From: Rhodothalassium salexigens DSM 2132
GTDB taxonomy: Bacteria > Pseudomonadota > Alphaproteobacteria > Sphingomonadales > Rhodothalassiaceae
Assembly: GCF_004341375.1 (NCBI RefSeq)
Contig: NZ_SLXO01000007.1
Location: forward strand, 1 to 64,000
DNA: 64,000 nt
Direction of reading: 5' to 3'
A model generated the notes under the pieces. It ran no database searches. It saw nothing but the letters and a program-made list of their open reading frames with translations, and had not been told where the DNA came from. The translations under genes were made by a program, and so were the position numbers. Of the stretch, positions 27,528-36,483 are shown piece by piece (within the stretch, counting starts at the first letter, position 1; the number at the start of each line of letters is the position of its first letter).

Positions 27528-29533
27528 GGCCTTGCTCCTCGCTTACGCCGCCAGACTACCAAAACGCCGACGCCCAGTACGATGAGCATCGGCACGGCGG
27601 CAATGTTGAGGAACGCCAGCAGGTTGCCCAGCCGCTCGATATCGCTGCGCAGGTTGCGCTCCACGTCGCGCAATTCCTGGCGCACGGCGAGGCGCTCCTG
27701 GCGGAACCGCTCGATGGCCGCTTCCTGCTCGGGCGACAGCAAAAGCTGGTCGTCCGGCGTCTGGCCCTGCAATTCCGCCAGCCGGCGCTCGGTCTCTTCC
27801 AGGCGCGCCTGCAGGCGTTGCTCCTGCTCAAGATAGCGCGCTTCGGCATCGCGGCGCATCTCTTCAACGACCGCGAACGGCCGCTGCGAAACGCCGCGCC
27901 CGCGCAGGCTCATCAGCGCCTTGGAACCCGACAGGTTCTCCAGCGCATTGATGACGAAGGTGCCGTTGTCGGCGATCGGCTGGGCGACCCGCTGGCCGAA
28001 GATATTCTGCACCCGGACCCAGAAGCGGTCGTCCATCAGGTCGGCGTCGGCGACGACGATGATGTTGATGTCGCCCTGGGTGCGGTGGGCGGCCTGTATC
28101 TCGGTCGCCGGGACGCTCTCGGCCCCGGCGTCGGGGCTGGCGGCATCGTCCGACGCCGCCCCACCCGCATCGCCCTCGGCGGGCTCCGCCCTCTCGTCGC
28201 TCTCCTCGGCGGCGTCGCCCTCGTCGGCCGGGTCCGGTTCGGGCGCCACGGGGCCGTCGGCGAACGCGGTCCGGGCCGGGCCCGAGACGCGCGCGGCCAG
28301 CGTATAGACCCGGTCGTCGGGGTCGAGCGCGCGCATCAGCGCGTCGGCGTCGGGCTGGGCCAGGTTGGCGGGGATGTCCATCAAGGCCGACGCCCGGCTT
28401 GACTGCACCAGCGGCCGGAACGCGGTGGTCGCGCCGTCGATCGGGCTCAATGCGCCGGCGGTGGCGAAGTTGAGCGCGTTGACCGGGCCGGTGACCGGGT
28501 CGCGCGGGTCGATGCTGTCGTCGGTCACCGCCAGCCACAGCACATAGTCCTTGGTCTGGCGGAATCCGCCGCCGCCGAAATCGACGCGCTGGGAATAGGC
28601 CAGATCGCCGACCAGCTTGTCCTCGGTCATCTCGACGCCCCAGGCGGCGAGCAGGTCGGGCAGGCCCGAACTGTCGGGCATGTCGCCGCCCATGCCGGCC
28701 ATGGGACCGCCGGCGGCCAGGCTGGCTTCCGATTGCGGGTCGAGGAACAAGGCCGCGTGGCCGCCGCCAAGCACATATTGGTCGATCAGATAGCGCTGCC
28801 GGTCGCTCAGTGCCGGCGGGTGGGCGAGCATGAGCACGTCGGTGTCGGCGGGCAAGGCGTCGAAGCCGGGGTCGAGCACGGTGACGTCGAACAGCTCCAC
28901 CAGCTGCTCATAGACGATCTGCGGCGGCGTGCCCCCGCCGCCCATCAGCGGATTGCCCGGCGCGCCTTCGAGCGGCAGGGTGGTCAGGATGGCGAGCTTG
29001 GGCAGCGCCTTGGCGTCGAGCGTGTAGATCAGCTTGGTCAGGTCGTATTCAAGGAACTGCTCGCGATCCGGCGACAGGAACTCGATCACCTCTTCCTGGT
29101 CGGTGCTGTCCTCGGCGACCAGCCCCAGATAGAGCGGTGCGCCGTCGCCGAGCCCGCCGATCGGCCGGATGCCGGCCGCCGCCGCCTCGTCCTCGGCCTG
29201 GGTGAACGGGCGCGGGTCGACCACCTTGAGGTCGATCTTCGACCCGGCGAGGGCGCGATACTCGCGCAACAGATCCTCGACCCGCCGGCCATAGGCGAAC
29301 AGGCGCGGATTGTTGGCCGCCGCGCGCTCGGAGAAATAGAAGGTGATCGACACCCGTTCGTTGAGCCCTTCGAGCACCTCCTCGGTGCCCTCGGACAGGG
29401 TGAACAGCCCTTCCTGGGTCATGTCGAGCCGCGCCGACGAGAACAACCGGTCGGCCACGATGTTGATCGACACGAACAGCAAAAAGGCCAGGACGCCGGC
29501 GACGGCGCCCGAGCGGAGCCAGTTGGTGCGCAT
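27524..29533 (-). CDS. GldG-like ABC transporter auxiliary protein
   Basis: A 669-residue membrane protein. It has an N-terminal helix (AGVLAFLLFVSINIVADRLF), the GldG signature LDMTQEGLFTLSEGTEEVLEGLNERVSITFYFSE, a large periplasmic region with a DUF4350-like fold (DTDVLMLAHPPALSDRQRYLIDQYVLGGGHAALFLDPQ), an acidic low-complexity loop at about 420-470, and near the C-terminus a coiled coil (ARYLEQEQRLQARLEETERRLAEL) before a final membrane helix (FLNIAAVPMLIVLGVGVLVV). The start overlaps the permease stop by one base. In gliding Bacteroidetes GldG works with GldA and GldF; in alphaproteobacteria the role is unknown. Confidence 0.9.
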   Translation of the reverse strand: MRTNWLRSGAVAGVLAFLLFVSINIVADRLFSSARLDMTQEGLFTLSEGTEEVLEGLNERVSITFYFSERAAANNPRLFAYGRRVEDLLREYRALAGSKIDLKVVDPRPFTQAEDEAAAAGIRPIGGLGDGAPLYLGLVAEDSTDQEEVIEFLSPDREQFLEYDLTKLIYTLDAKALPKLAILTTLPLEGAPGNPLMGGGGTPPQIVYEQLVELFDVTVLDPGFDALPADTDVLMLAHPPALSDRQRYLIDQYVLGGGHAALFLDPQSEASLAAGGPMAGMGGDMPDSSGLPDLLAAWGVEMTEDKLVGDLAYSQRVDFGGGGFRQTKDYVLWLAVTDDSIDPRDPVTGPVNALNFATAGALSPIDGATTAFRPLVQSSRASALMDIPANLAQPDADALMRALDPDDRVYTLAARVSGPARTAFADGPVAPEPDPADEGDAAEESDERAEPAEGDAGGAASDDAASPDAGAESVPATEIQAAHRTQGDINIIVVADADLMDDRFWVRVQNIFGQRVAQPIADNGTFVINALENLSGSKALMSLRGRGVSQRPFAVVEEMRRDAEARYLEQEQRLQARLEETERRLAELQGQTPDDQLLLSPEQEAAIERFRQERLAVRQELRDVERNLRSDIERLGNLLAFLNIAAVPMLIVLGVGVLVVWRRKRGARP

Positions 29534-30258
29534 CAGCCCGCCTCCCGCGCGTTATCCAGAAACAACCGGTTCAAGAACAACCAGAAACCGATCAGGGTGG
29601 CGAAATAGATCACGTCGCGCAGGTCGAGCACGCCGCGCGAGATGTCGTTGAACCGGGTCAGGAAGCTGAACTTGGCCACTTCCTTGCCGACGGCGTCGGG
29701 GAAGAACGCCTGGACGATCTCCAGCCCCGACACGGTGAACAGGAAACACACGGTCACCGACAGCACGAACGCCACCACCTGGTTCTTGGTGGTCGCCGAG
29801 ACCGCCGCGCCAATGCCCAGATAGGCGCCGGCCATCAGCAAGGCGCCCAGATAGCCCGAGACGATGGCGCCATTGTCGGGGCTGCCCAGGAAATTGACCG
29901 TGATCACCAGCGGGAAGGTCAGGCCCAGGGCCACGGCGGTGAACGCCCAGGCGGCGAGGAACTTGCCGACCACGGCGCCCGAAATGCCGATGGGCAGGGT
30001 CATCAACAGTTCAAGCGTGCCCGACTTGCGCTCCTCGGCCCACAGCCGCATGGCCACCGCCGGGATCAGAAACAGATAGAGCCAGGGCAGATAGGCGAAG
30101 AACGGCAGCAGGTCGGCCTGGCCGCGCTCGTAAAAGCCGCCGACGAAAAAGGTGAACACCCCGCTCAACACCAGGAAGATGACGATGAACACATAGGCGA
30201 GCGGGGTCGCGAAATAGGCCCGGAACTCGCGCTTGAAGATACTCAGCCAGCCGGTCAT
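29533..30258 (-). CDS. ABC-2 type transporter permease (GldF-like)
   Basis: A 241-residue inner-membrane permease with six predicted helices, for example TPLAYVFIVIFLVLSGVFTFFV, LPWLYLFLIPAVAMRLW and VVAFVLSVTVCFLFTV. The segment RLWAEERKSGTLELLMTLPI is the conserved ABC-2 permease loop (E-E-R-x-x-G-T-L-E-x-L-x-x-x-P). It lies between the ATPase gene (4-bp ATGA overlap at 30255-30258) and the GldG-like gene (1-bp overlap), so all are translationally coupled. The substrate is unknown. Confidence 0.93.
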   Translation of the reverse strand: MTGWLSIFKREFRAYFATPLAYVFIVIFLVLSGVFTFFVGGFYERGQADLLPFFAYLPWLYLFLIPAVAMRLWAEERKSGTLELLMTLPIGISGAVVGKFLAAWAFTAVALGLTFPLVITVNFLGSPDNGAIVSGYLGALLMAGAYLGIGAAVSATTKNQVVAFVLSVTVCFLFTVSGLEIVQAFFPDAVGKEVAKFSFLTRFNDISRGVLDLRDVIYFATLIGFWLFLNRLFLDNAREAG

Positions 30259-31241
30259 GCGCGCACCTCTTGGCCTTGATTGCTGTCCTGATGGTCGGTC
30301 TCGCGGCTGGTCAGCGCGCGGAACACCTCGTCGAGCCGCCCGGCGTCGAGCTCCAACTCGTCGGCGGGCCAGCCGGCGCCGTCGATCACCCCGGTGACCC
30401 GGTTGATGAGCGCGATGCGGTCGTCGCCGGTGAGCGTGAAGCGCACCCGGCCGTCCGGCGTCGGGTGCCGGTCCATGGCGCTGACCTCGTCAAGGTCCTC
30501 GAACTGCTCGACCGCGTCTTCGACCGCGTCGGCGGGCAGGATCACCCGCAAGGTGCCGGCGCCCTCGGCACGGCCGCGAAACTCGGCCGGCGTGCCGTCG
30601 AAGACGATGCGGCCGCGGTCGATCAGCACCACGCGGGTGCACACCGCCTCCACCTCTTCAAGGATGTGGGTCGAGACGATGATCGCCTTGTCCTTACGCA
30701 TGCCGTCGATCAGGTTGCGCACATCGTGCTTTTGATTGGGGTCGAGGCCGTCGGTGGGCTCGTCGAGGATCAGCACATCGGGGTCGTGCAGGATCGCCTG
30801 CGCGAGCCCGACCCGGCGGCGAAAGCCCTTGGACAGCGTCTCGATGGTCTGGTCGATCACCCGGTCGAGCGACAGGGCGTGCACCGCCCGGGCCACCGCG
30901 GCGTCGCGCGCCGCCCCGGTCAACCCCCGGGTTTCGGCGGCGAAGGTCAGAAACCCGCGCGGTGTCATATCCCCATAGGCCGGCGCGCCCTCGGGCAGAT
31001 AGCCGATCTGTCGCTTGGCCCGTTCGGGATCGTCGGCCACCGACACGCCGCCCACATACGCCTCGCCCTCGCTGGGGTCGAGAAAACCGGTGAGCATCTT
31101 CATGGTGGTGGTCTTGCCGGCCCCGTTGGGACCGAGGAAGCCGAGCACTTCGCCGGCCTCCACCTTCAGGGAAATATGGTCGACCGCGGTGATCGGCCCG
31201 AAGCGTTTCACCAGCGATCGCGCCTCCAGGCGTGGAGCCAT
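30255..31241 (-). CDS. ABC transporter ATP-binding protein (GldA-like)
   Basis: A 328-residue ATPase that powers the adjacent ABC-2 permease. Walker A is GFLGPNGAGKTTTMKML, the signature is LSKGFRRRVGLAQAI, Walker B is DVLILDEPTDGLDP, with the H-loop STHILEE. A C-terminal extension of about 90 residues (DUF4162-like, AGTLRVILPADAVEDAVEQF and so on) is typical of drug/polysaccharide/GldA-type ATPases. The ATG at 31241 (MAPRLEARSL) is chosen; an upstream frame to 31391 is Arg/Pro-rich. GAGAGG precedes the start. It is the first gene of the cassette. Confidence 0.94.
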   Translation of the reverse strand: MAPRLEARSLVKRFGPITAVDHISLKVEAGEVLGFLGPNGAGKTTTMKMLTGFLDPSEGEAYVGGVSVADDPERAKRQIGYLPEGAPAYGDMTPRGFLTFAAETRGLTGAARDAAVARAVHALSLDRVIDQTIETLSKGFRRRVGLAQAILHDPDVLILDEPTDGLDPNQKHDVRNLIDGMRKDKAIIVSTHILEEVEAVCTRVVLIDRGRIVFDGTPAEFRGRAEGAGTLRVILPADAVEDAVEQFEDLDEVSAMDRHPTPDGRVRFTLTGDDRIALINRVTGVIDGAGWPADELELDAGRLDEVFRALTSRETDHQDSNQGQEVRA

Positions 31242-31427
31242 GTGCAGCCTGCCTCTCTTTCGCCGATGCCCATCCGACGATGGGCCCAAAAGATGATGGA
31301 ACGACGGCACGGGCGGCGTCCGTGCCGCACAGCGCACCGTCATAGGCGCTGCGCGGCACGCGTTCAAGCCCGAAGCCAAGCCGCGCGGCACAAGGGTTTC
31401 GCGCCCTGCCCCGCCCCGTCGGCGGCC

Positions 31428-32114
31428 TTAGACGGCGCGCCTGGCGCCGCCGATCAGATCGTCGAACAAGGCAAACATGCGCGCGCGCCAGTCGCACAAC
31501 ACCGCGTCGCCGGCCAGCGGGTCGAAGGGCGAGACCAGATGCGCCCAGGCGAACGGCCCGGCGAGCAGATAGTCGCCATGGGCGGGCTCGTCGCCGCACA
31601 CAAACGGCTGGTCCTTGAGCGTCGCGGCCAAGGGGGCGAGCCGGGCCTGCAGCGCGTCGCGCGCCGCCGCCCGGTCTTCGGCCGCCTGTTCGAGCGTCCG
31701 GCCCAAGGCGGCCTCGCGGCTGTTGCGGAAGTACGCGGCGTCGGCGTCGTCGAGCGCGGCGGCCACGTCGACCGCGATCATCGGGAACAGCCCGCGCACC
31801 ACCACCCTGTCGGCGAAGCGGGCGACGAAGCGCGCCATGCCCCGCCCCGGCGCGCCGCCGAACAGCGACGGCCGGTCGGGATAGGTGTCTTCCAGATACT
31901 GCGCGATCGCCCAACTGTCGCCGACCCAGGCGTCGCCGTCATGGAGCACCGGCACGGTGCGCGACCCCGACGGGGCATAGGCGTCCTTGTCGCGAAACCT
32001 GGTCGGCACGGCCTCATAGGCGAGCCCCTTGTGGGCGAGCGCCAGCCGCACCCGCCAGACGAACGGCGAAAAACACACCGCCCGGTCGGCCCCGCATAAT
32101 TCGTAAAGCTTCAT
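31428..32114 (-). CDS. Glutathione S-transferase family protein
   Basis: A 228-residue GST-fold protein. The N-terminal thioredoxin-like domain shows KLYELCGADRAVCFSPFVWRVRLALAHKGLAYE, then GSRTVPVLHDGDAWVGDSWAIAQYLEDTYP with the cis-Pro (TVPV) and the glutathione-binding D-S pair. The C-terminal helical domain follows. No substrate can be inferred. The ATG at 32112-32114 (MKLYELCG) fits the family; a longer frame to 32297 is rejected. It sits alone between the ABC cassette and the CoA-ester lyase. A tandem of ACGCAAGCGCCG-like units lies upstream (about 32191-32215). Confidence 0.9.
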   Translation of the reverse strand: MKLYELCGADRAVCFSPFVWRVRLALAHKGLAYEAVPTRFRDKDAYAPSGSRTVPVLHDGDAWVGDSWAIAQYLEDTYPDRPSLFGGAPGRGMARFVARFADRVVVRGLFPMIAVDVAAALDDADAAYFRNSREAALGRTLEQAAEDRAAARDALQARLAPLAATLKDQPFVCGDEPAHGDYLLAGPFAWAHLVSPFDPLAGDAVLCDWRARMFALFDDLIGGARRAV

Positions 32115-32258
32115 GGCTCGGCTCCCCTGCCCTGGCCTATCTTGGCCTGCCCTGTCGATCGGCGCCCAGCAAGCCCGAGCGCGCGCGCCAACGCAAGCGC
32201 CGACGCAAGCGCCGACGCCGCCAGCGGGCGGCCCCTGAGAGTGCCGCGCCGCCTGGCG

Positions 32259-32278
32259 CCGGGCAAAAAAAAGCCCGG
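32259..32278. repeat. Short inverted repeat with an A8 centre
   Basis: CCGGGC (32259-32264) and GCCCGG (32273-32278) flank a run of eight A residues. It lies between the divergent GST and CoA-ester lyase genes. It does not fit a terminator because the A/T run is in the loop. It could be an operator-like dyad or a bent spacer; no function is known. Confidence 0.35.
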
Positions 32279-32508
32279 TTGACCCCGACGTCGCCAAAAG
32301 GGGGGAAACGCGACGCCGTCAGGTCACCGGGCCAGGAGCCAACGGTTTGACGGTGCGGGCCGAGTGCGGCGCGGGCACGGTCGAATTGTGGCGATTCCAT
32401 GGCGCCCGGCGGTGCCGCCACCAGCCAAGCCCCGCGCGGGGCTTGGCACGGCCCGGGCCGGGCGGCTACACCCGGAACACGCATGCTTGCCAATGAGGAG
32501 CCCCGCCC

Positions 32509-33393
32509 ATGACCAGACCCGCGTCGTCTGCCCTGCGCCCCCGCCGTTCGGTGCTTTACATGCCGGCATCCAAGGAGCGCGCGCTGGAAAAGGCCAAAAC
32601 GCTGGACGTCGACGCGATCATCCTGGACCTGGAAGACGCCGTCGCCCCGGCCGCCAAGGAAGCGGCCCGTGCCCAAGCCGCCGGTGCAGTGCGCGACGGC
32701 GGCTATGGCGGGCGCGAATTGGTGATCCGCATCAATGGGCTCGACACGCCCTGGGGCGCCGACGACCTGACCGCCGCGGCCGAGGCACGCCCGCACGCCA
32801 TCCTGGTGCCCAAGGTCTCCGACGCCGCCATGCTGGAAGACGTGGCCGGACGGCTCTACACCCTCGACCCGGCGCAGGAGGTGGCGCTGTGGGCGATGAT
32901 GGAGACGCCGCGCGGCATCCTCAACGCCGCCGCCATCGCCGATGCCACGCCCCGGCTGACCGCGCTGGTCATGGGCACCAACGACCTGGCCAAGGAACTG
33001 CACAGCCGCGCCATGCCCGACCGCCAGGCCATGCTGACCAGCCTGGAGATGGTGGTGCTGGCGGCCCGCGCCGCCGGGCTCGCCGCCATCGACGGGGTAT
33101 TCGGCGACCTCAACGACGACGACGGGCTGGCGCGCGAATGCGCCCAGGGCGTCGGCCTCGGCTTCGACGGCAAGACGCTCATCCACCCCAAACAGCTGGC
33201 CGCCGCCAACACCGCCTTCGCGCCCGCTGCCGACGACATCGCCGACGCCCGCCGGATCATCGAGGGCTGGGAGCGCGAGGACGGCGACGCCAAGGGCGTG
33301 GTCACCGTCGACGGCCGGATGATCGAGGCGCTGCACGTGGACCAGGCCCGGCGCCTGGTGGCACTCAAAGACGCCATCGACGCGCGGGGCTGA
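32509..33393 (+). CDS. CoA ester lyase (HpcH/HpaI, CitE-like family)
   Basis: A 294-residue lyase of the malyl-/citramalyl-CoA type, cleaving or hydrolysing a hydroxyacyl-CoA with Mg2+. Signature parts are RRSVLYMPASKERALEKA, DAIILDLEDAVAP (metal-binding Asp/Glu), METPRGILNA, VMGTNDLAKEL and DGKTLIHPKQL. The start ATG at 32509 has GAGGAG upstream. Relatives act as malyl-CoA lyase, (3S)-malyl-CoA thioesterase or citramalyl-CoA lyase; the sequence alone does not decide. It stands 406 bp upstream of sdhC, so a link to organic-acid or glyoxylate metabolism is plausible but inferred. A stop-proximal dyad CCCGGC...GCCGGG follows at 33396-33413. Confidence 0.9.
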   Translation: MTRPASSALRPRRSVLYMPASKERALEKAKTLDVDAIILDLEDAVAPAAKEAARAQAAGAVRDGGYGGRELVIRINGLDTPWGADDLTAAAEARPHAILVPKVSDAAMLEDVAGRLYTLDPAQEVALWAMMETPRGILNAAAIADATPRLTALVMGTNDLAKELHSRAMPDRQAMLTSLEMVVLAARAAGLAAIDGVFGDLNDDDGLARECAQGVGLGFDGKTLIHPKQLAAANTAFAPAADDIADARRIIEGWEREDGDAKGVVTVDGRMIEALHVDQARRLVALKDAIDARG

Positions 33394-33510
33394 AACCCGG
33401 CCTGTGCGCCGGGCCGCGCGCCATCGGCCCAAAGCCCCCTGGGCATTGAGTCGCCGGGGCGGTGCGCCCGGACCGACCCGCAGGCTCGGGTCGCGCACGC
33501 CGTGCTCTCA

Positions 33511-33552
33511 CTCGGCCGTCATGGCGGGCAATGTGACGCCATGATGGCCGAG
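33511..33552. repeat. Long stem-loop in the sdh upstream region
   Basis: CTCGGCCGTCATGGCG (33511-33526) pairs with CGCCATGATGGCCGAG (33537-33552) over 16 positions, one of them G-T, around a 10-nt loop. It is the strongest dyad in the 406-bp gene-free stretch 33394-33799. No T-run follows in either direction, so it is not an ordinary intrinsic terminator. Confidence 0.6.
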
Positions 33553-33715
33553 GGACGGGCGCGCAAGACCCGGTCGTCCACCGGCCCGATCCGGTTGCTT
33601 TTCGACCCTCGCGGGTATCGAGGCGGCGAATTGCTTGCCCTTCGCGCGCGCCGGCGTTAAGGGTGCTCGACGCTCGCGGACGTGCCTGGGCAAGGGCTTG
33701 CGACCATCTGTCGGA

Positions 33716-33736
33716 GCCTCTGCCCCTCGCAGAGGC
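33716..33736. repeat. 8-bp hairpin 63 bp upstream of sdhC
   Basis: GCCTCTGC (33716-33723) pairs perfectly with GCAGAGGC (33729-33736), loop CCCTC. If the sdh promoter is further upstream, this hairpin would lie in the mRNA leader. The rest of 33394-33799 holds no gene that I can support. Confidence 0.5.
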
Positions 33737-33799
33737 CCTATGCCATGCCTAGGTTAGAGCACGTTCGCCGACGGTTCGTGCAGGAAACCGGAGAGGTCC

Positions 33800-34195
33800 A
33801 TGGCCCAACATCCCCGACCCCTTTCCCCCCATATCGGCATTTGGCGCTGGCGCTTGCACATGGCGCTGTCGATCCAGCACCGCTTGGCCGGCCTGGCCAG
33901 CGTGGCGGCGGCGCTGCTGCTGGTCTGGTGGTTGACCGCCCTGGCCAGCGGCCCCGACTATCACGCCTATTTCCTCAAGCTCATCGGCGGCGCGGTCGGC
34001 CACATCGTCCTGTTTCTGCTGACGCTCGCGCTGATGCTGCACCTGGGCTCGGGCATCAAGCACCTGGTCATGGACACCGGCGCGGGGCTGGAGCCCGACA
34101 AAAACCGACAATTGGGCAGCAGCCTGGCGATCCTGGCGGTGGTGTTGACGCTGGCGATCTGGATCGGCGCCCGTCTCGTCTTGCAGGGGAATTGA
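33800..34195 (+). CDS. sdhC: Succinate dehydrogenase cytochrome b556 subunit (SdhC)
   Basis: Membrane anchor of complex II that binds heme b and quinone. The 131-residue protein has RPLSPHIGIWRW and MALSIQHRLAGL at the start (the S-x-x-H-R quinone region), three membrane helices, and the heme-ligand region LHLGSGIKHLVMDTG. GGAGAGG precedes the ATG. It is followed by sdhD after 1 base, then sdhA and sdhB, the usual order. It anchors the catalytic SdhAB dimer on the cytoplasmic side. Confidence 0.95.
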   Translation: MAQHPRPLSPHIGIWRWRLHMALSIQHRLAGLASVAAALLLVWWLTALASGPDYHAYFLKLIGGAVGHIVLFLLTLALMLHLGSGIKHLVMDTGAGLEPDKNRQLGSSLAILAVVLTLAIWIGARLVLQGN

Positions 34196-34196
34196 C

Positions 34197-34580
34197 ATGA
34201 CCATCGAACGCACCGCGCTGGCCCGGGCGCGCGGCCTGGGCTCGGCCAAGTCGGGCACCGGACACTGGTGGCGCCAGCGGGTGACCGCGGTGATCAACCT
34301 GGTGTTGGTCGGCTGGTTGATCGTGTCGCTGGTGGCCATGGCCGGCAGCAGCTACGACGCGCTGGTCGCCTGGATGCGCAACCCGGTGGTCGCCGCCCTG
34401 CTGATCCTGTGCGTCATGAATGTGTTTTACCATGTCCGCCTGGGCCTGCAGGTGGTGGTGGAAGATTATGTCCACCGCGAATGGCTCAAGGTCGCGCTGG
34501 TGATCCTGATGACCCTGGTCTGTGCCGGCCTGGGATTGCTCGGCGTCGTTTCCGTTCTTCAGATTGCTTTGGGTGCTTAA
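34197..34580 (+). CDS. sdhD: Succinate dehydrogenase hydrophobic membrane anchor (SdhD)
   Basis: Second membrane anchor of complex II. The 127-residue protein has GLGSAKSGTGHWWRQRVTAVINL at the start, three helices, and the conserved FYHVRLGLQVVVEDYVH segment with the heme-ligand His and the quinone-site Asp-Tyr. Its start is one base after the sdhC stop and its stop is 3 bases before the sdhA ATG, so translation is coupled. Length and order are normal for alphaproteobacteria. Confidence 0.95.
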   Translation: MTIERTALARARGLGSAKSGTGHWWRQRVTAVINLVLVGWLIVSLVAMAGSSYDALVAWMRNPVVAALLILCVMNVFYHVRLGLQVVVEDYVHREWLKVALVILMTLVCAGLGLLGVVSVLQIALGA

Positions 34581-34583
34581 CAG

Positions 34584-36377
34584 ATGAGCCAAGCCTATCC
34601 GATTACCGACCATGTCTACGACGCCGTCGTAGTGGGCGCCGGCGGCGCCGGGCTGCGTGCCACCATGGGGCTGGCCGAACGCGGCCTGCGCACCGCCTGC
34701 ATCACCAAGGTGTTTCCGACCCGCTCGCACACCGTGGCGGCGCAAGGCGGCATCGCCGCCGCGCTCGGCAATATGGGCCGCGACACCTGGCAATGGCACG
34801 CCTATGACACGGTCAAGGGCTCGGACTGGCTCGGCGACCAGGACGCCATCGAATATCTGTGCAAGAACGCCCCGCAGGCGGTCTACGAGCTCGAACATTA
34901 TGGCGTGCCGTTCTCGCGCACCGAGGAAGGCAAGATCTATCAGCGCGCCTTCGGCGGCATGACCACCGAGTTCGGCGAAGGCCCGTCGGCGCAGCGCACC
35001 TGCGCCGCCGCCGACCGCACCGGCCACGCCATGCTGCACGCGCTCTATCAACAGTCGCTCAAGCACAAGACCGAGTTCTTTATCGAATATTTCGCGCTCG
35101 ACCTGATCATGGAAGACGGTGTCTGTCGCGGGGTCGTGGCGCTCAACCTGGAGGACGGCACCCTGCACCGCTTCCAGTCCGAGGCCGTGGTGCTGGCCAC
35201 CGGCGGCTATGGCCGGGCGTATTTCTCGGCCACCTCGGCGCACACCTGCACCGGCGACGGCGGCGGCATGGTGGCCCGCGCCGGCCTGCCCTTGCAGGAC
35301 ATGGAGTTCGTGCAGTTCCACCCCACCGGCATCTACGGCGCCGGCGTGCTGATCACCGAGGGCGCGCGCGGCGAAGGCGGCATCCTGCGCAACGCCGAGG
35401 GCGAACGGTTCATGGAACGCTACGCGCCGTCGGCCAAGGATCTGGCCAGCCGCGACGTGGTCTCGCGCTCGATGGCGTCCGAAATCCGCGACGGCCGCGG
35501 CGTCGGCCGCGAAGGCGACCATATCCACCTGTACCTCAACCATATCGACGCCGACGTGCTGGCCGAACGCCTGCCCGGCATCTCCGAGGCGGCCAAGGTG
35601 TTCGCCGGCGTCGACGTGACCAAGGACCCGATCCCGGTCATCCCCACCGTGCACTACAATATGGGCGGTATCCCGTGTAACTATCACGGCGAGGTGGTGA
35701 CCAAGCAGGGCGACGACGCCGACACGGTGGTCGAAGGGCTCTATGCGGTCGGCGAGGCGGCTTGCGTGTCGGTACACGGCGCCAACCGGCTGGGCTCCAA
35801 CTCGTTGATCGACCTGGTGGTGTTCGGCCGCGCCACCGCCGACCGGGTAGCCGAGAAGGTGCAGCCCGGCGACGGGCTCAAGGCGCGGACGCTCAAACCC
35901 AAATCGGGCGACGAGGCGCTTGCCCGGCTCGACCGGTTCCGCCACGCCGACGGCGGCTCGCCGACGGCGCAAATCCGCGGCAAGATGCAGAAGACCATGC
36001 AGTCCAACTGCGGCGTATTCCGCACCACCGAGATCCTGGACGAAGGCAAGACGCTGATCGACAATGTCTACCAGCAGATGGCCGACATCAAGGTGACCGA
36101 CCGGTCGCTGGTCTGGAACTCGGACCTGATCGAGACGCTGGAGCTCGACAACATGATCGCGCAAGCGGTGGTGACCATGCATTCGGCGGCCAACCGCAAG
36201 GAAAGCCGCGGCGCGCACATGCATGAAGACCATCCCGAGCGCGACGACGAGACCTGGATGAAGCACACGCTCGGCTGGGTCCGCGACGGTAAGGTCGAGT
36301 TGGACTATCGCCCGGTGCACACCTACACCCTGACCGACGAATTCCCGTACATCGAGCCCAAGGCGCGGGTGTACTGA
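34584..36377 (+). CDS. sdhA: Succinate dehydrogenase flavoprotein subunit (SdhA)
   Basis: Oxidises succinate to fumarate with covalently bound FAD. The 597-residue protein shows the dinucleotide fold [21 protein letters not shown], the FAD-linked His in [17 protein letters not shown], the active-site [21 protein letters not shown], and the C-terminal VNRxESRGAH-like motif ([20 protein letters not shown]). All key residues are present. It is the third gene of sdhCDAB. A 106-bp spacer with a hairpin separates it from sdhB. Confidence 0.97.
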   Translation: MSQAYPITDHVYDAVVVGAGGAGLRATMGLAERGLRTACITKVFPTRSHTVAAQGGIAAALGNMGRDTWQWHAYDTVKGSDWLGDQDAIEYLCKNAPQAVYELEHYGVPFSRTEEGKIYQRAFGGMTTEFGEGPSAQRTCAAADRTGHAMLHALYQQSLKHKTEFFIEYFALDLIMEDGVCRGVVALNLEDGTLHRFQSEAVVLATGGYGRAYFSATSAHTCTGDGGGMVARAGLPLQDMEFVQFHPTGIYGAGVLITEGARGEGGILRNAEGERFMERYAPSAKDLASRDVVSRSMASEIRDGRGVGREGDHIHLYLNHIDADVLAERLPGISEAAKVFAGVDVTKDPIPVIPTVHYNMGGIPCNYHGEVVTKQGDDADTVVEGLYAVGEAACVSVHGANRLGSNSLIDLVVFGRATADRVAEKVQPGDGLKARTLKPKSGDEALARLDRFRHADGGSPTAQIRGKMQKTMQSNCGVFRTTEILDEGKTLIDNVYQQMADIKVTDRSLVWNSDLIETLELDNMIAQAVVTMHSAANRKESRGAHMHEDHPERDDETWMKHTLGWVRDGKVELDYRPVHTYTLTDEFPYIEPKARVY

Positions 36378-36431
36378 GCGCATGACGGCCCGCCGGACCT
36401 GCCGCCGGCGCGCCACCCGATTTCAAGGACC

Positions 36432-36457
36432 GGGGCAGTCGCTGCCACTGCTGCCCC
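36432..36457 (+). repeat. Stem-loop between sdhA and sdhB
   Basis: GGGGCAG (36432-36438) pairs with CTGCCCC (36451-36457) around a 12-nt loop, with possible extension through a bulge (CC...GG). It sits inside the operon, 24 bp before the sdhB start and without a T-run, so it more likely marks RNA processing or stability than termination. Function unknown. Confidence 0.45.
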
Positions 36458-36483
36458 CGGCCGTATCGAGGGGACCCTGACCC

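Noticed and set aside
32191-32215. Tandem ACGCAAGCGCCG units as a possible CRISPR or VNTR
   Set aside because: Only about two short units, no spacers, and no cas genes in the window; a minor simple repeat.
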